Of a DNA stretch of 64,000 bases, positions 48,802 to 60,000 are shown one piece after another. The notes beneath the pieces are model-generated. The model worked only from the letters and a program-made list of their open reading frames with translations. It did no database searches and had not been told where the DNA came from. Both the position numbers and the translations under genes were made by a program. Each line of letters begins with the position of its first letter. The first letter of the stretch is position 1. Source of the DNA: Datisca glomerata (lineage: Eukaryota > Streptophyta > Magnoliopsida > Cucurbitales > Datiscaceae); contig QANY01013145.1 in the NCBI GenBank assembly GCA_003255025.1, forward strand, positions 346,719 through 410,718, written 5' to 3'.

Positions 48802-50200
48802 ATGAATTCTTGCAGGGGAAATAACAAGATGGGGTCTAAGCCCCAACCCTCACGGAAAATGATTAAGGTAGAATCCTCCACTCAACAATTGGCCCTCAGG
48901 GCACAAGTCAAAGAGGAGCTTTCTATTCCAAGAAATACCCAATTAACAATTCTTGGGTCTACCAGGCCTAATCATCAATCTGCATTGGTCAACCAATTTA
49001 ATCTATTTGCAGTTTGTAAACCATTTGACCCATAATTGATTAACAACCAACCAATCACCAATTATAGAATGTGTTCTCCTTATCATAGGAAGACGCTCGT
49101 AAAAATCCCTTTTACATTGAACATTTCATTCGCCCATTTTAAAAATCCAATTGAAATAGCAAAGGCTCATTTCCTTCCCGATTCTCATTTCGTCCCTAGA
49201 CACAAGGACAAAACCCTCAGTTTCTACAGAGATATTCTCCTATAAACAAAATCAATAATATCAGACCCCTGAATAATGTAAAAGTAAAAATCATCTATCA
49301 TTCCTTCTACATCCTCAGAATAATAACTTTGGAGGAATGAGAAATCCATCCCTTAGGGTTAAAATCTCTTTTAAATAAAAAATAATATAATTATTTTGAC
49401 TATATTGATGTCTGGCAAACAATTTTCTTGCATCAAAATAGTGAATTTTCTCATTCTTGGTTTTTGAATTTTGACAAAAATTTCAAAGTCAATTTACCAA
49501 AATGATTTTTAAGATGGTGGTCAATCCATGGCCCTATCTTTGAAATTATTTAAACTCTTAACAGTTGAGGCCTCTTTTCCCCCAATAATTTATTTTGTAA
49601 ATAAATATAAAATTTCATGGATTTTGAAGTGGCAATAAGCCATTGAAGGTGAAGTCATCACCAAACAATACTACGCAAAATGGTGGGACAAATTCTCTAC
49701 ATTAAAAATATTCGCTTCCATAAATGAAGAGTTAGCAAAGACCCACCCTCAATTAAAATCTCTCAAACATATAGTGGCCTTCTTAAAAATTAAGGAACTA
49801 GATAACGAAGCTCCACAAATTGACCAATGATCAAATTCTTCCTAAGATTCAACCTCAAAACCTTCTTCAAAAGGAAAAATCCAGTCTAAAAAATAAAAAG
49901 AAAAGCACGAGTTAATACAAAAGATGCTCATCCTTCTTAGAGACAATACAAGCTCTAACTCTAAATCCTCAGTAGAGTCAAATCACCCAGTAAAGAATAA
50001 AAAGAGTCAATCATCCACATCTCCCTCTCAGCAATTGAAGGGAAAATCTCATGCTCATACTCTTCCTTAATGGGCCCATGATCCTTTCCAGGATTCACAA
50101 GACCCTTTTGATGATGTAGACCCCAGTGATGATGAACAGGGAAAACTAAATGGACTTTTGGCAAAATGCCATTAAATAATTTTGATGGTATAATGATAAC
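48802..50200 (+). pseudogene. Second ORF of the pararetrovirus, copy 1
   Basis: The open frames 48802-49035 and 49036-49245 encode QLALRAQVKEE and then FAHFKNPIEIAKAHFLPDSH and LSFYRDILL. The same motifs occur in copy 2 at 56590-56906 (FAHLKDPAQIAKAHF). Position fits the downstream ORF of florendoviruses, which has no known function. Later parts have frequent stops. Confidence 0.6.
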
Positions 50201-50493
50201 ACTACTCTTCAAAAGCAATCAAATGAACAATTATGAAGGATCAGTAACAATTACTCCATCAAAATAACAACAAATCATGACAGCCACGAAGATCAGTTCA
50301 ATAATCAAGATTCTTTGTAACTTATTGTTTTGTAATAATTGTACAAGTTGTCAAATGATTAGGCAACTATATATGCTTTTTACTATTCTTAGTAAAAAAT
50401 AAACAAGAGTAGAAATGTAAAATGTTTTTACTTTTGTAAAATAAAATAGTTCAGGTAAGAGATGAATTCCCGGTGAACTCCATTTTCCTTGGC

Positions 50494-50502
50494 TATAAAT
50501 AG
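50494..50502 (+). promoter_or_regulatory. Pararetrovirus pregenomic promoter TATA box, copy 1
   Basis: TATAAATAG in CTTGGCTATAAATAGATAT, also in copy 2 at 58276-58284 with the same flanks. Transcription would start near 50525-50530 and run right, through the PBS and into the inverted leader. Confidence 0.75.
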
Positions 50503-50668
50503 ATATCCCTCACCCATTTGCTCCTCAGAACTCACTTTATAACTCTTACTATTTGAGAGCTAAAACCTATTTTGTGCAACAAAGCTTTCTTCTTCTCCTC
50601 TTTTATAAATCTTTTCTTCTTCGTTTTCAACATAAATTAGTGAGCGGGAGAACTAATTTATTATTGCC

Positions 50669-50674
50669 AATAAA
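50669..50674 (+). terminator. Pararetrovirus poly(A) signal, copy 1
   Basis: AATAAA in GCCAATAAACATTG, about 145 bp after the presumed start; same in copy 2 at 58457-58462. In caulimovirids this signal is skipped on the first pass and used on the second. Confidence 0.65.
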
Positions 50675-50800
50675 CATTGTTTGTGTAAGTATTTAATCTT
50701 ACACCAAAATACAATTTTTGTAATAATTTTTTGTTAATACAGTTTTTACTGTTTTTCTTCTTGCATCTCAATACCACTCTCTAATTAGTATTTAATTATG

Positions 50801-50840
50801 CGCCTTTTGGTATCAAAGCTGCGCCTTTTGGTATCAGAGC
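50801..50840 (+). other. Pararetrovirus PBS, tandemly duplicated
   Basis: GCGCCTTTTGGTATCAAAGC is followed at once by the same 21-bp unit with TGGTATCAGAGCC. TGGTATCAGAGC is the complement of the initiator tRNA-Met 3' end used as primer. After the second copy the sequence switches to reversed ORF1 DNA. Confidence 0.8.
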
Positions 50841-51522
50841 CAAGTAATTGACAAGTTTCATGCTCTTTCCTAAGAGCATATATTTTTTCAATTGTTTTTA
50901 CATGATGCTGAGGCTTGAAAGAAGCAACAGACCATGTTGATTTATAAATATATTTATTGGGGATTTTAGGTATATTCCATACCCTACGCTCTACTTGATC
51001 ATCTTCTAATTCAATATGTTAATCATCTATTATGTCAGGTATTGACCTAGTACCACTAGAAGAATTATTTCTAAATAATCTACTCATGGCTCAACTAACT
51101 AAATTATTCTTATTATTGAGAATTTAATACTTCTACAACCTCTTATTAGACTTCACTCTTCTCCCTTTTCCCTCTTCAACCACCCTACCCTCGAGATTTA
51201 CGTATCTAAGAGGTCTTATCTAGGTCCCTGAAGCTATCCTAATAGAAGCTGAGCTATCCTAATAGAAGCTGACGTTATCCTCTGATAAACAGATTCACAG
51301 ATTAAGTAAATAAATAATACATAGAAATAATCATTTATAAGAATAACCAGCCACTTAGGCGGGGAGTGAGATTAAATATAAGCATTTATTCATGTAAGTA
51401 AATAGGCAACAATAATATCAATAACCAGCCATAATAAGCAGTGAACAGTTTAATTCTGTAGAAATTGAAGTAGAAATAGTAAATGAACAGTATTATCCCC
51501 ACCAGGTTTGGCTCTTATACCA
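50841..51522 (-). repeat. Reverse-oriented leader and ORF1 start (left arm of the palindrome)
   Basis: Read on the minus strand this is PBS (51522-51511, TGGTATAAGAGC), leader, ATG of ORF1 (MSRLFRNNSSS) and the VWNIPKIPNK stretch, ending at 50841. It is the inverted counterpart of 51608-52270, with indels and about the divergence seen between the other viral repeats. Confidence 0.85.
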
Positions 51523-51607
51523 AACCAAATTATTTTTACTGTTTATCTTCTTACATCTTAATACCCCCCCCCCTATTCCTTTAAATTACTATTGATTCCG
51601 TACATTT

Positions 51608-52058
51608 TGGTATCAGAGCCAAACCTGGTGGGGATAATTACTGTTCATTTGCTTATTCTACTTCAATTTCTGCTTAATTAAACTGTTCACTGTCTGTTAT
51701 GACTGGTTATATTATTAATATTGCTTGCTTATTTGCTTACATGAATAAATACTTTTATTTAACCTCACTCTCCACCCAAGTGGCTGGTTATTCTTATAAT
51801 TGATTATTTCTCTGTATTATTTAATCTATTTAATCTATGAATATGTTTATCGGAGGCTAAGTATCAGCTTCTATTAGGATATTTTCAGGGACCTAGGTAA
51901 GACCTTTTAGATACGTAAATCCCGAGGGTAGGATGGTTGTAGAGAAAAAAAGGGAGAAGAGTGAAGCCTAATAGGAGGTTGTAGAAGTCACCACAAGGTT
52001 AGTAACAAAAATACAATATGAAATTTATAATTATAAGAATAATTTAGTTTCTTAAGTC
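51608..52058 (+). other. Pararetrovirus PBS and leader, copy 2 (right arm of the palindrome begins)
   Basis: TGGTATCAGAGC at 51608-51619, then a 440-bp leader with no long ORF. The same leader is inverted at 51120-51522 and begins again at 58597. Confidence 0.8.
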
Positions 52059-52440
52059 ATGAGTAGATTATTTAGAAGTAGTTCTTCTAGTAGCATTGGA
52101 TTTACAATGTCTTCAATATCCAACATAATGGATGAAGAACATTTTGAATTAGCAGATGATCAAGTAGATCATAAATATTTTGAATACCTTCCAGATGATC
52201 ATTCTGAATACTTTACAGATGATTAAGTAGATCATGAGGTATGGAATATACCCAAAATTTCCAATAAAAATATAAACTTTAAATCCTCTTCTAGATCAAC
52301 CATTAATAATGATCAAGATATCAGGATTCGAATAGAGCAAGAATTAAAAAAAATTAAAAATTAAAAGTCTAGAACCTAAAGGAATAAGTCCCCAAGGAAG
52401 TCAAACAAACCTTAATAATAAACAATCTAATAAAATTAAT
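52059..52440 (+). pseudogene. Pararetrovirus ORF1 start, copy 2
   Basis: From the ATG at 52059 (MSRLFRSSSSS) the frame is Asp/Glu-rich, stops at 52225, and then continues with HEVWNIPKISNK. The movement-protein core expected next is absent. Confidence 0.65.
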
Positions 52441-55400
52441 TACCAATCTTTTATTTTCCAAATTAGAGAGTATAGCCAGTCTAGTACCCCTAGGAGTTCC
52501 TTTCCTAAATTATCTATTAACAATCAAAATTTTAGGATTCAAAAAGTCGAACAAGAATTAAGAAATTCAAAAAAATTGAATCCAGATACCCTGAACCAAG
52601 AATATAAACCAGATTGAGAAAGTCTAAATCAACACAATAATAACCCAGTCAATCTAGATAGATGTAATAGGTTCAGAGATTCATATAATATGGATCAAAG
52701 GAAAATCATACTTGCTGAATGAAAAGCATTCATGCAAAAATACAAGGTTAACATAATTTCCCTTGATTATATCGAAGATATTTATGAGAAAAATATTAAA
52801 GTAATTCTCAAATCTAAATGGGTCAAGGAAGTTCTAGTGTGGTAACTGTCAGTTATCCATCACCTGAAAAAATCCTAATTAATCAAGAAAATTCTCAACC
52901 TAAGAAAGATTTTATTGAACCTTTACAAATTCATGATGAGAAAACTCATGATGAAGAAATACTTAGAAAGTTAAAATCTTTAAAAGATAATGTCTCAGAA
53001 TCAGATAGCCATATGTTAGAATCTACCTATGAGCCATCCATAATTCATAATTCTTCCAATAGTAAAATCGAAGAATCTTGTAGGTCAGAATCCTATGAAT
53101 CATCCACAATCGATGAACCTTAAAATAGTATTGAGGAACCATCCAAAGATTTAGAAATTAAATCATCTATCAAGATTATTGACTATGACAGTATCTCTGA
53201 ATTAGATATTCATATGTTAGAATCCACCTATAAATCTTCCATAATTAATGAATATTCAAATATTGAAGAAACATTAAAGAATTTAAAAATTAATGAATCA
53301 TCTTATTCTGGCATGATTGATAACCAAAATAATTGTTTAGAATATGAAAACCTTACTAATAATAAATTTCAAGAATTAGAGGACAATAGTTCAAATTTAG
53401 AAAGCCATAGGTTAGAATCAACCTATGAATCTCTCACAATTGATAAATCTACAAACGTTAAAGAAACATTAAAAAAATTAGAAATTAATGAATCATCCTC
53501 TGTTAAGGACATTAATAAAAAAAAAATTTAATCACTAGTTCTCCTATCAAGATTGCAAATGAAGAAGAACCTAATAAAAAATTGATTGAAAAACTCAATC
53601 ACACCAATCAATGTCTAATTACAATAGGAATACAATTAGACAAAATTGAGACAACGGTTGATGATCTTATGAATCTAATGAAACTCTGAAAGAAAAATCT
53701 TTAATAAATATTTCAGATAAAATCATTTTAAATATCATTCATCTTAATAAACAGATTCAAGAAGTGATGAATAAATTTGTTGAATCATCTTCATCTGATA
53801 AGATTAACTGTCTTTCAGGATTTGAAATTGAATCTGAAAAATTTGATAAAATACTTCAAAAATTGAAAGTAATTAATCAAGATGGTAATTCAGATTCAGA
53901 AAGTCATAGGTCAGAATCTACCCATTAGTCAACCACAATAGGTAAATATTCAAACATTAACAATATTGAAGATAAATTAAAAATTTAGAAGTTAATAAAT
54001 TAGAAAGGAAATGGCCTAAAAGGCATATTCCTCCTGACATTCAAATTACTGATAGTTCTTTAGTTAACCAATTTTCTATTTCTGTAGATAAATTGCATAA
54101 ATGGAATATTAATGGACTTTCTGAGCAGGAAGTTCTCAATAAATTTCAACACATGGCAATGATAGCTAACAGCTACATTACCATACACAATTTACTTCAC
54201 AATGAGGTATTTTAGTCGCATGATTCACAGGAACGCTACATTCCTGGTCAAAAGAATATCTCATAAAAGAATCCAAAAATACCATCCTTTCAACAATAAA
54301 GATTAATTCTGAAGGAACACTAATTATTTAAGAAAGTCAGGAAACAATACCTGATGCCACCAACACACTTCTCGACATAATAGTTAAATACTTCATTGGA
54401 ATGTCAAGTAATATTACTTTGCGTATCCATAATCAATTGACCAATCTTATGTGTCCAACCCTAAGTAAATTTAACTGGTACAAAAATATATTTTTGTCTA
54501 GAATAATGTCAAGGGATGATAACAATCAACCCGCTTGAAAAGAAAAATTTATTAATAAATTACTCAATTTGTACACACACAAAATAAGAGTAGTTCTTAG
54601 TAATAACCTAGGAAACATAGACTATAATAGTCTTACCTATGGTACAATTATTACTACAATACAAAAGGAAGATTTTGGAATGTACATTGATATGAAAAAT
54701 AAAACTATAGAATATGAAGTTGGCAATTCTTGTGAACAATATGGTTTAACCCCTATTAGGAAAAATTCTCATTCAAACCCTAGAAGGCCTCACAAGCCTC
54801 ATAGGAGAAAATACCATAAGCATAAGTATAAGATTTTTCACCAATATTTTTCAAAGAATAAAAATTTGTTCTAGAAGAAAGCACAATAAATGTTCTTTTG
54901 ATAAAAATAAACTTAAGTATTTTAAATATGACCAAAATGGTCATTCTTCTAAAACTTGTCAAGTTAAAGACAAAATTAATCAATTAAAAATCTGTAATGA
55001 AGATAAACAAGAATTGTTTAGAATAGTAGAGTCAATAGAAAACTATAAGAGTGATAGTGATGATTTAGGAGAATTGAGATACCCTGAATCCTCAAAATCT
55101 AACTCTTCCAGTTAAGACAATGATTCTCCAAACATCTGTATAGGGTGTAGGGGATAGTTGTTGTCAAAAAATTAATGTTCTAAATAAAAATAAAGAACAA
55201 GAAGAAAATCTCTTGTTGGATTTAATTAGTAAAATTAAAAATCTAGAATACCTAGAAAGACTTAGCAAAGTAATTTTAAAAAAAATACCAAGTCTAACAA
55301 TATCGCAAGCCTTTCGCAAACCCTTAAAAAATTCAATAAGGGTAGATTCCTAATTTCAATTAAAATAAATCTTTTAATAAAGAGTTTAATTAAAATTCAT
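52441..55400 (+). pseudogene. Pararetrovirus coat protein and preceding region, copy 2
   Basis: Open pieces 52818-53123 and 53214-53531 are Ser/Glu-rich, with the phrase MLESTYESSTID repeated with variations at least four times. The core resumes at 54000-54870 (WPKRHIPPDIQI, NLGNIDYNSLTYGTIITTI) and has RRPHKPHRRKYHKHKY, a basic tract. The knuckle-like YDQNGHSSKTCQ has lost its first Cys pair. Many stops. Confidence 0.7.
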
Positions 55401-55499
55401 GAATCTTGTAAACTAGAAGAACCTAGTAGATTCTCAATTTCAATTAATAAGGTTGAAGAACTTATTATCAACAATCAAATTAATGATAATTTCATCAAA

Positions 55500-56090
55500 A
55501 TACTTAATCATATCAAAATCAAGAAATGATGTATAATGGTCAGAATAATAATTCAAAATTTTGATTTCACAACAATGGTTCTTGTTGATTCATGAGTAGA
55601 TTTGAATTGTATGCAGTAAGGACTACTTCCTCCCAAGTACTTCAAGAATACAAAAAAAATCTTTGTCTTTTGCCAATGGTACTCATATACATATCAAATA
55701 TGAAATACCCAAAACTCATATTTGCCAAGACAATATATATGTTTTAAAATATCGTTTTTCTTAGGATATGACTGAAAATACTTTGAATTATTTGTCAAGA
55801 TAATAAAACAGAACATTTTAGTTATCTTTGCAAAAAGAATCAAATTATTTCAATCAAAAAATAGATTTCTAGAATTTGAAATTTATTTTATTAAATCAAA
55901 AAATTATTTTAATTAATTATGAATATGTGAAACATGTTTCGAGATTCTTTCCAAACAAAATTTTGCTAGGTAACAATCTATTTTATAGCAATTTTTATTT
56001 CAATATTTAATTTATCCAATGTATTAATAATTAAATTCATGACCCCTTACTTGTAATCTTTTGCAGGAAATCATAACAAAATTCTGCATT
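55500..56090 (+). pseudogene. Pararetrovirus protease, RT and RNase H remnants, copy 2
   Basis: The protease active-site region is present but the Gly codon of DSG is now TGA (55593-55595). After about 55760 the sequence jumps to a part of RT that lies beyond YIDD in copy 1, then to the RNase H C-terminus. The polymerase core is deleted. Confidence 0.75.
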
Positions 56091-57835
56091 AGGGTCATTT
56101 GAGAAACCTAGCCTACTAGAATATGAGAAGGTAAGGGTCATAGTATTTAATCAAAATTGTTTTAAAATCAAGAAGCTCAATTGCAAGACAATCGCCTTTT
56201 ATTCAAAACTCTCATCCATTAATTATGGTCATAATGAATTTGAATATCCAAAAAAATGACTAGATTGATGAATTTAATGAAATTTTAGAAGATGTTGGGT
56301 TGAAGTATGACTTCAATACAACATTAATTGAATGGTGAAAGAAAAGTATGAAAATAGGTTTTTACAAAAATAATGAAATCTGTTATAATAAAATTTTAAC
56401 TGAAAATCTACTAAGTCAAGTAAATTCTAAAATTGAATTTTTAAATAAAACAATAAAAGAATTTTTTGTACTAAAAGGAACTTTCTTCATCATGCCTGAT
56501 GAATTTCAAAAATGTCATAAGCATGCTGTGAAATCCTTAATAAAAGGAATCTATTTCACTTCAGAAAATATGTGATAAATAGTTCAAATTTAGAAGAATC
56601 TTCGACTCAACAATTGGCCCTTAAGGCCCAAATCAAATAGAAGTCTTCTAATCCTAATCAAGTCCAATTAACAAAACTTTGATCCATCAGACCCATTACC
56701 AATTAACCATGGTCAAACAATTTGATCCATTTTCAAATACTCAATCTTTTAATGCTCAATCACTAGACCAAGCAATTTGTCATAATCTCTTTTGTATTAA
56801 ACCTTCATTTGCTCATCTGAAAGATCCAGCACAAATTGCTAAAGCCCATTTCATTCTCAAATTCCATTATCTCCCTAGACACAATAACAAAAGTCTTAGT
56901 TTCTAAAGAGATATCCTCTTGAAAACAAAATCCATAAAAATTAGCTCAATCAACAATTCTGAGAAAAGAATCCTTTAACATTCTTTCTCTATTTTCAGGA
57001 TCATAACTATAAAGGTTTGGAAATCCATTCTTCAAGTTTCAAAATACTTTTAAATAAAAACAATAATTATTTTCACTATACTGATGCATGGCATGAGATT
57101 TTCTTACATCAAGGTAGTGACTTTTCTCACTTTTAGTTTTTAAATTTTGATAATAATTTGAAAATTGATTTTCGAAATCGGTTCTCAAAATGGTGGTTCA
57201 GTCATGGTCTTACTTTAGAATATTTTCCAATTGATTTTCAACAATGTTTCAATTTATTATTGAAGGTTTACAAGCCCTCACCAATTGAGGCCTCCTTTCC
57301 CCAAATACTTTGGTTTTCAAACAAATACAAAATACTTTGGATTTTGAAATGGAAGTACTTGGTTAAAATGGAGTTCTCACCAAAGAATACTATGTCAAGT
57401 TGTGGTATAGATTGAATACCCAGAAATTATTGCATCCATTAATTATTCTGCGAGCGTTCATCCTAATATGAGACTAGAAATCTTTTTACCCAAGTTCCAT
57501 TAAAAATTAATGAGTCAATTAACCTAGCTCCACAAATAAACTTATCAACTTAGAATTCCTCCAAACCCAAATCAAAACCTGAGCCCGAAACCTCTTCAAA
57601 GGGTAAATCAAAGGCCATCACGCCTAAATCCAAATTGGAGAAAAAATTAATACAAGAAATGCTTCTCCTTTTGGAGAACAAAGACGAATCTGACTCTAAA
57701 CTATTCATAGAGTCAAGTTACCATTCAGAAAAGTTACTCTTCAACAACCGAAGGACCTATTTGACAACATCAGTCTCAGTAATAAAGAAAAATAATTCAC
57801 CTTTCGCAAAATGCCATTATTTGGAATAATCAAGA
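56091..57835 (+). pseudogene. Second ORF of the pararetrovirus, copy 2
   Basis: Open pieces are 56348-56575, 56679-56906, 57158-57415 and 57635-57829. The first (with FYKNNEICYNKIL) has no equivalent in copy 1. The second carries FAHLKDPAQIAKAHF, shared with copy 1. The third has NRFSKWWFSHGLTLE, resembling the decayed copy-1 sequence near 49490-49540. Function unknown. Confidence 0.55.
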
Positions 57836-58275
57836 AATCTTGAAGATATATCATAATAGTCCTCCAATGCAACGGCTATAATGATACCCAACAATCAATA
57901 GAAACAATGACTCTGCAAAAGTCATAATGACTTTCAAGATAACAGTACTGAAGACACTAAAATCAAATATAGCAATTATCAAAGAACAATAACAGTGGCT
58001 CCACCAAATGAAAAGCAACAATAGTCACAATGACTCTTTTCAAGACGTAATGATGAAGACGCAAGAATCCAAGATTACAATTATCAAGGAATCTTTATAA
58101 TTTGTCATTTTCTATAATAATTGTACTAGTTTTCAAATGATTAGGCAACTATTTATGTTTTTTACTATTCTTAGTCAAAAGTAAACAAGAGTAAATATGT
58201 AAAATGTTTTTACTTTTGTAAAATAGAATAGTTGAGGCAAGTGATGGGTTCTTGATGAAATCCATTTTCCTTGGC
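57836..58275 (+). other. Pararetrovirus intergenic region, copy 2
   Basis: Non-coding segment upstream of the promoter. It parallels 50200-50493 of copy 1 and shares TTGTACTAGTTTTCAAATGA and GTAAAATGTTTTTACTTTTG with it, with small differences. Confidence 0.55.
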
Positions 58276-58284
58276 TATAAATAG
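58276..58284 (+). promoter_or_regulatory. Pararetrovirus pregenomic promoter TATA box, copy 2
   Basis: TATAAATAG in the same context as 50494-50502. A transcript from it would run into the right part of the copia LTR. Confidence 0.7.
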
Positions 58285-58456
58285 GTAACCCTCTCCCATT
58301 TGTTTCTCAGAACTCATTTTACAACTCTTAACTATTTGAGAGCTAAAACTTGTTTTGTGATACAAAGTTTTCTTCTTCTCCTCCTCTTTTATAAATCTTT
58401 TCTTCTTTTTTTTTTCAACATAAATTAGTGAGTGGGAGCACTAATTTATTGTTGCC

Positions 58457-58462
58457 AATAAA
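58457..58462 (+). terminator. Pararetrovirus poly(A) signal, copy 2
   Basis: AATAAA in GCCAATAAACGTTG, same position relative to the TATA box as in copy 1. Confidence 0.65.
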
Positions 58463-58596
58463 CGTTGTCTGTGTAAGTTTTTAATCTTACACCAAACTAT
58501 AGTTTTTGTGATTACTGTTTATTAATACAGTTTTTACTATTTATCTTCTTGCATCTTAATACTCCCTCTTTAAATTACTGTTGATTCCGCGCCTTT

Positions 58597-58697
58597 TGGT
58601 ATAAAAGCCAAACTTGGTGGGGATAATTACTGTTCATTTACTGTTTCTACTTAATTAAACTATTCACCGCCTGTTATGACTGGTTATATTATTAATT
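58597..58697 (+). repeat. Start of a third pararetrovirus leader, truncated
   Basis: PBS (TGGTATAAAAGC) and about 100 bp of leader matching 51608-51720, then an abrupt switch to copia LTR sequence. This is the right boundary of the viral block. Confidence 0.8.
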
Positions 58698-59984
58698 AAA
58701 GAGTTTAATTCATAATCTGATTTATTAGAGCTTAGAATTATAGGTCCATGATCCCCAAGTCACCTATATACTATGTTGTCTAGAGTGTGAATATTTCAAA
58801 ACATGAGAAAATGACTGACTTACAAAAAAATTTTTTATTCTAGAGCAAGTACATAATTATGAGATAATTATGTGTAATTAATTAATTGAGAACTAATTAA
58901 CTGAATTAATTATATATTTAAATATAATTTTTAGAAATATTATATATATACATAATTATCGATTTTTTAATTATCGATAAGTGAGACAAAATCTCTAATT
59001 TGTGAAATTAGATAATTAAATTATTATTAGATAATAATTTAAATCTTTAATTAAAATAAATATTTAATTCGTAGTAATTGTCACGTGTCAATCAGTGATA
59101 GAGTATCAGAAAATGACATGAACTATTGTGGTGTAATGTGGCACTATATTAGTGAGTTTGCAACACTGTAGTACATCATGACACTACAGTGGTGTCGCGA
59201 TGCACTGTGCTAGCTCACGGCATACTGCAGTGCCATGTGGCACTACAGTTGTGCACAATTATAGTGGATCCCACTGCAATTGGTAATTTACAATTAAATA
59301 TTATTTCAATTTATTCTTAAAAATTTGATATGTCATTATCTAGAATATATATACAAATATTATTATAATGGCCTAGGTTGTTGAAAGAAGAGGATAGAAT
59401 CAGTTGATCATATCTTCAGTTCGTCAATTAAGAGTTGAATTGAGAACATGATCGGTGTCATAGAGATTTTCTTCTCTAAATAAACGTTAATAAAATCTCT
59501 AAATGAATAATCATCACGTTCTTTTAGATAATCATCTCACTAAAATTCTTCTCAGTAAATCTTTAGATCTCATGTGTTGAGAATATCTAGAGTTAGAAAA
59601 AGTGTTTTGTAATATTCTACATGCCCACACACGTCCTAGTACGTTGAGGATTGACTTGGAAGATCTTGGTGTGTATCTCGGAGTCTACTGACCATTGGAA
59701 CAATATCGTGAGAACGGAGGATCGATTGGTTTTTGCAAGGACCCTTGATATATACTACAAGAGGTATATGATCCTTAACCTTGTATGTTGTAGATTTAAC
59801 TTATAAATATATAATGGATCTTGACTAATTGAAAAAGAGTTTTCAATAAAAAAAATTTATTTGGTTATCGTGATGTTGCGTAAGTTTTATTTTATTAAAT
59901 GATTCAATTTTTATTAAATGTTTAATTTTTTAAAAGGCCATGTGTCTCCACGCTTTTGCCACGCACGCGCCGCAACGACCAGCA
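58698..59984 (+). repeat. Copia 5' LTR, right part
   Basis: Continues the LTR interrupted at about 43920 and ends in CA just before the PBS. It contains a near-palindrome at 59224-59249 (ACTGCAGTGCCA / TGGCACTACAGT). Confidence 0.7.
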
Positions 59985-59986
59985 AG

Positions 59987-60000
59987 TGGTATCATATCAG
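59987..60000 (+). other. Copia primer-binding site
   Basis: TGGTATCATATCAG, close to the initiator tRNA-Met complement TGGTATCAGAGC, two bases after the LTR end. Confidence 0.65.

Larger units (their letters stand above)
44211..50840 (+). mobile_element. Endogenous pararetrovirus (Caulimoviridae), copy 1
   Basis: Plus-strand viral segment in the order movement protein, coat protein with zinc-knuckle remnant, protease, RT, RNase H, second ORF, promoter, poly(A) signal, PBS. One large polyprotein plus a downstream ORF in a genome near 7 kb is closest to florendoviruses among Caulimoviridae; that genus call is tentative. All ORFs have stops, so this copy is defective. Confidence 0.85.
51530..58596 (+). 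mobile_element. Endogenous pararetrovirus (Caulimoviridae), copy 2
   Basis: PBS to PBS (51608 to 58597) is 6989 bp, which gives the unit length. Order as in copy 1, but the movement-protein core, most of RT including YIDD, and part of RNase H are deleted. A 56100-56580 segment is kept that copy 1 lacks. Defective. Confidence 0.85.
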
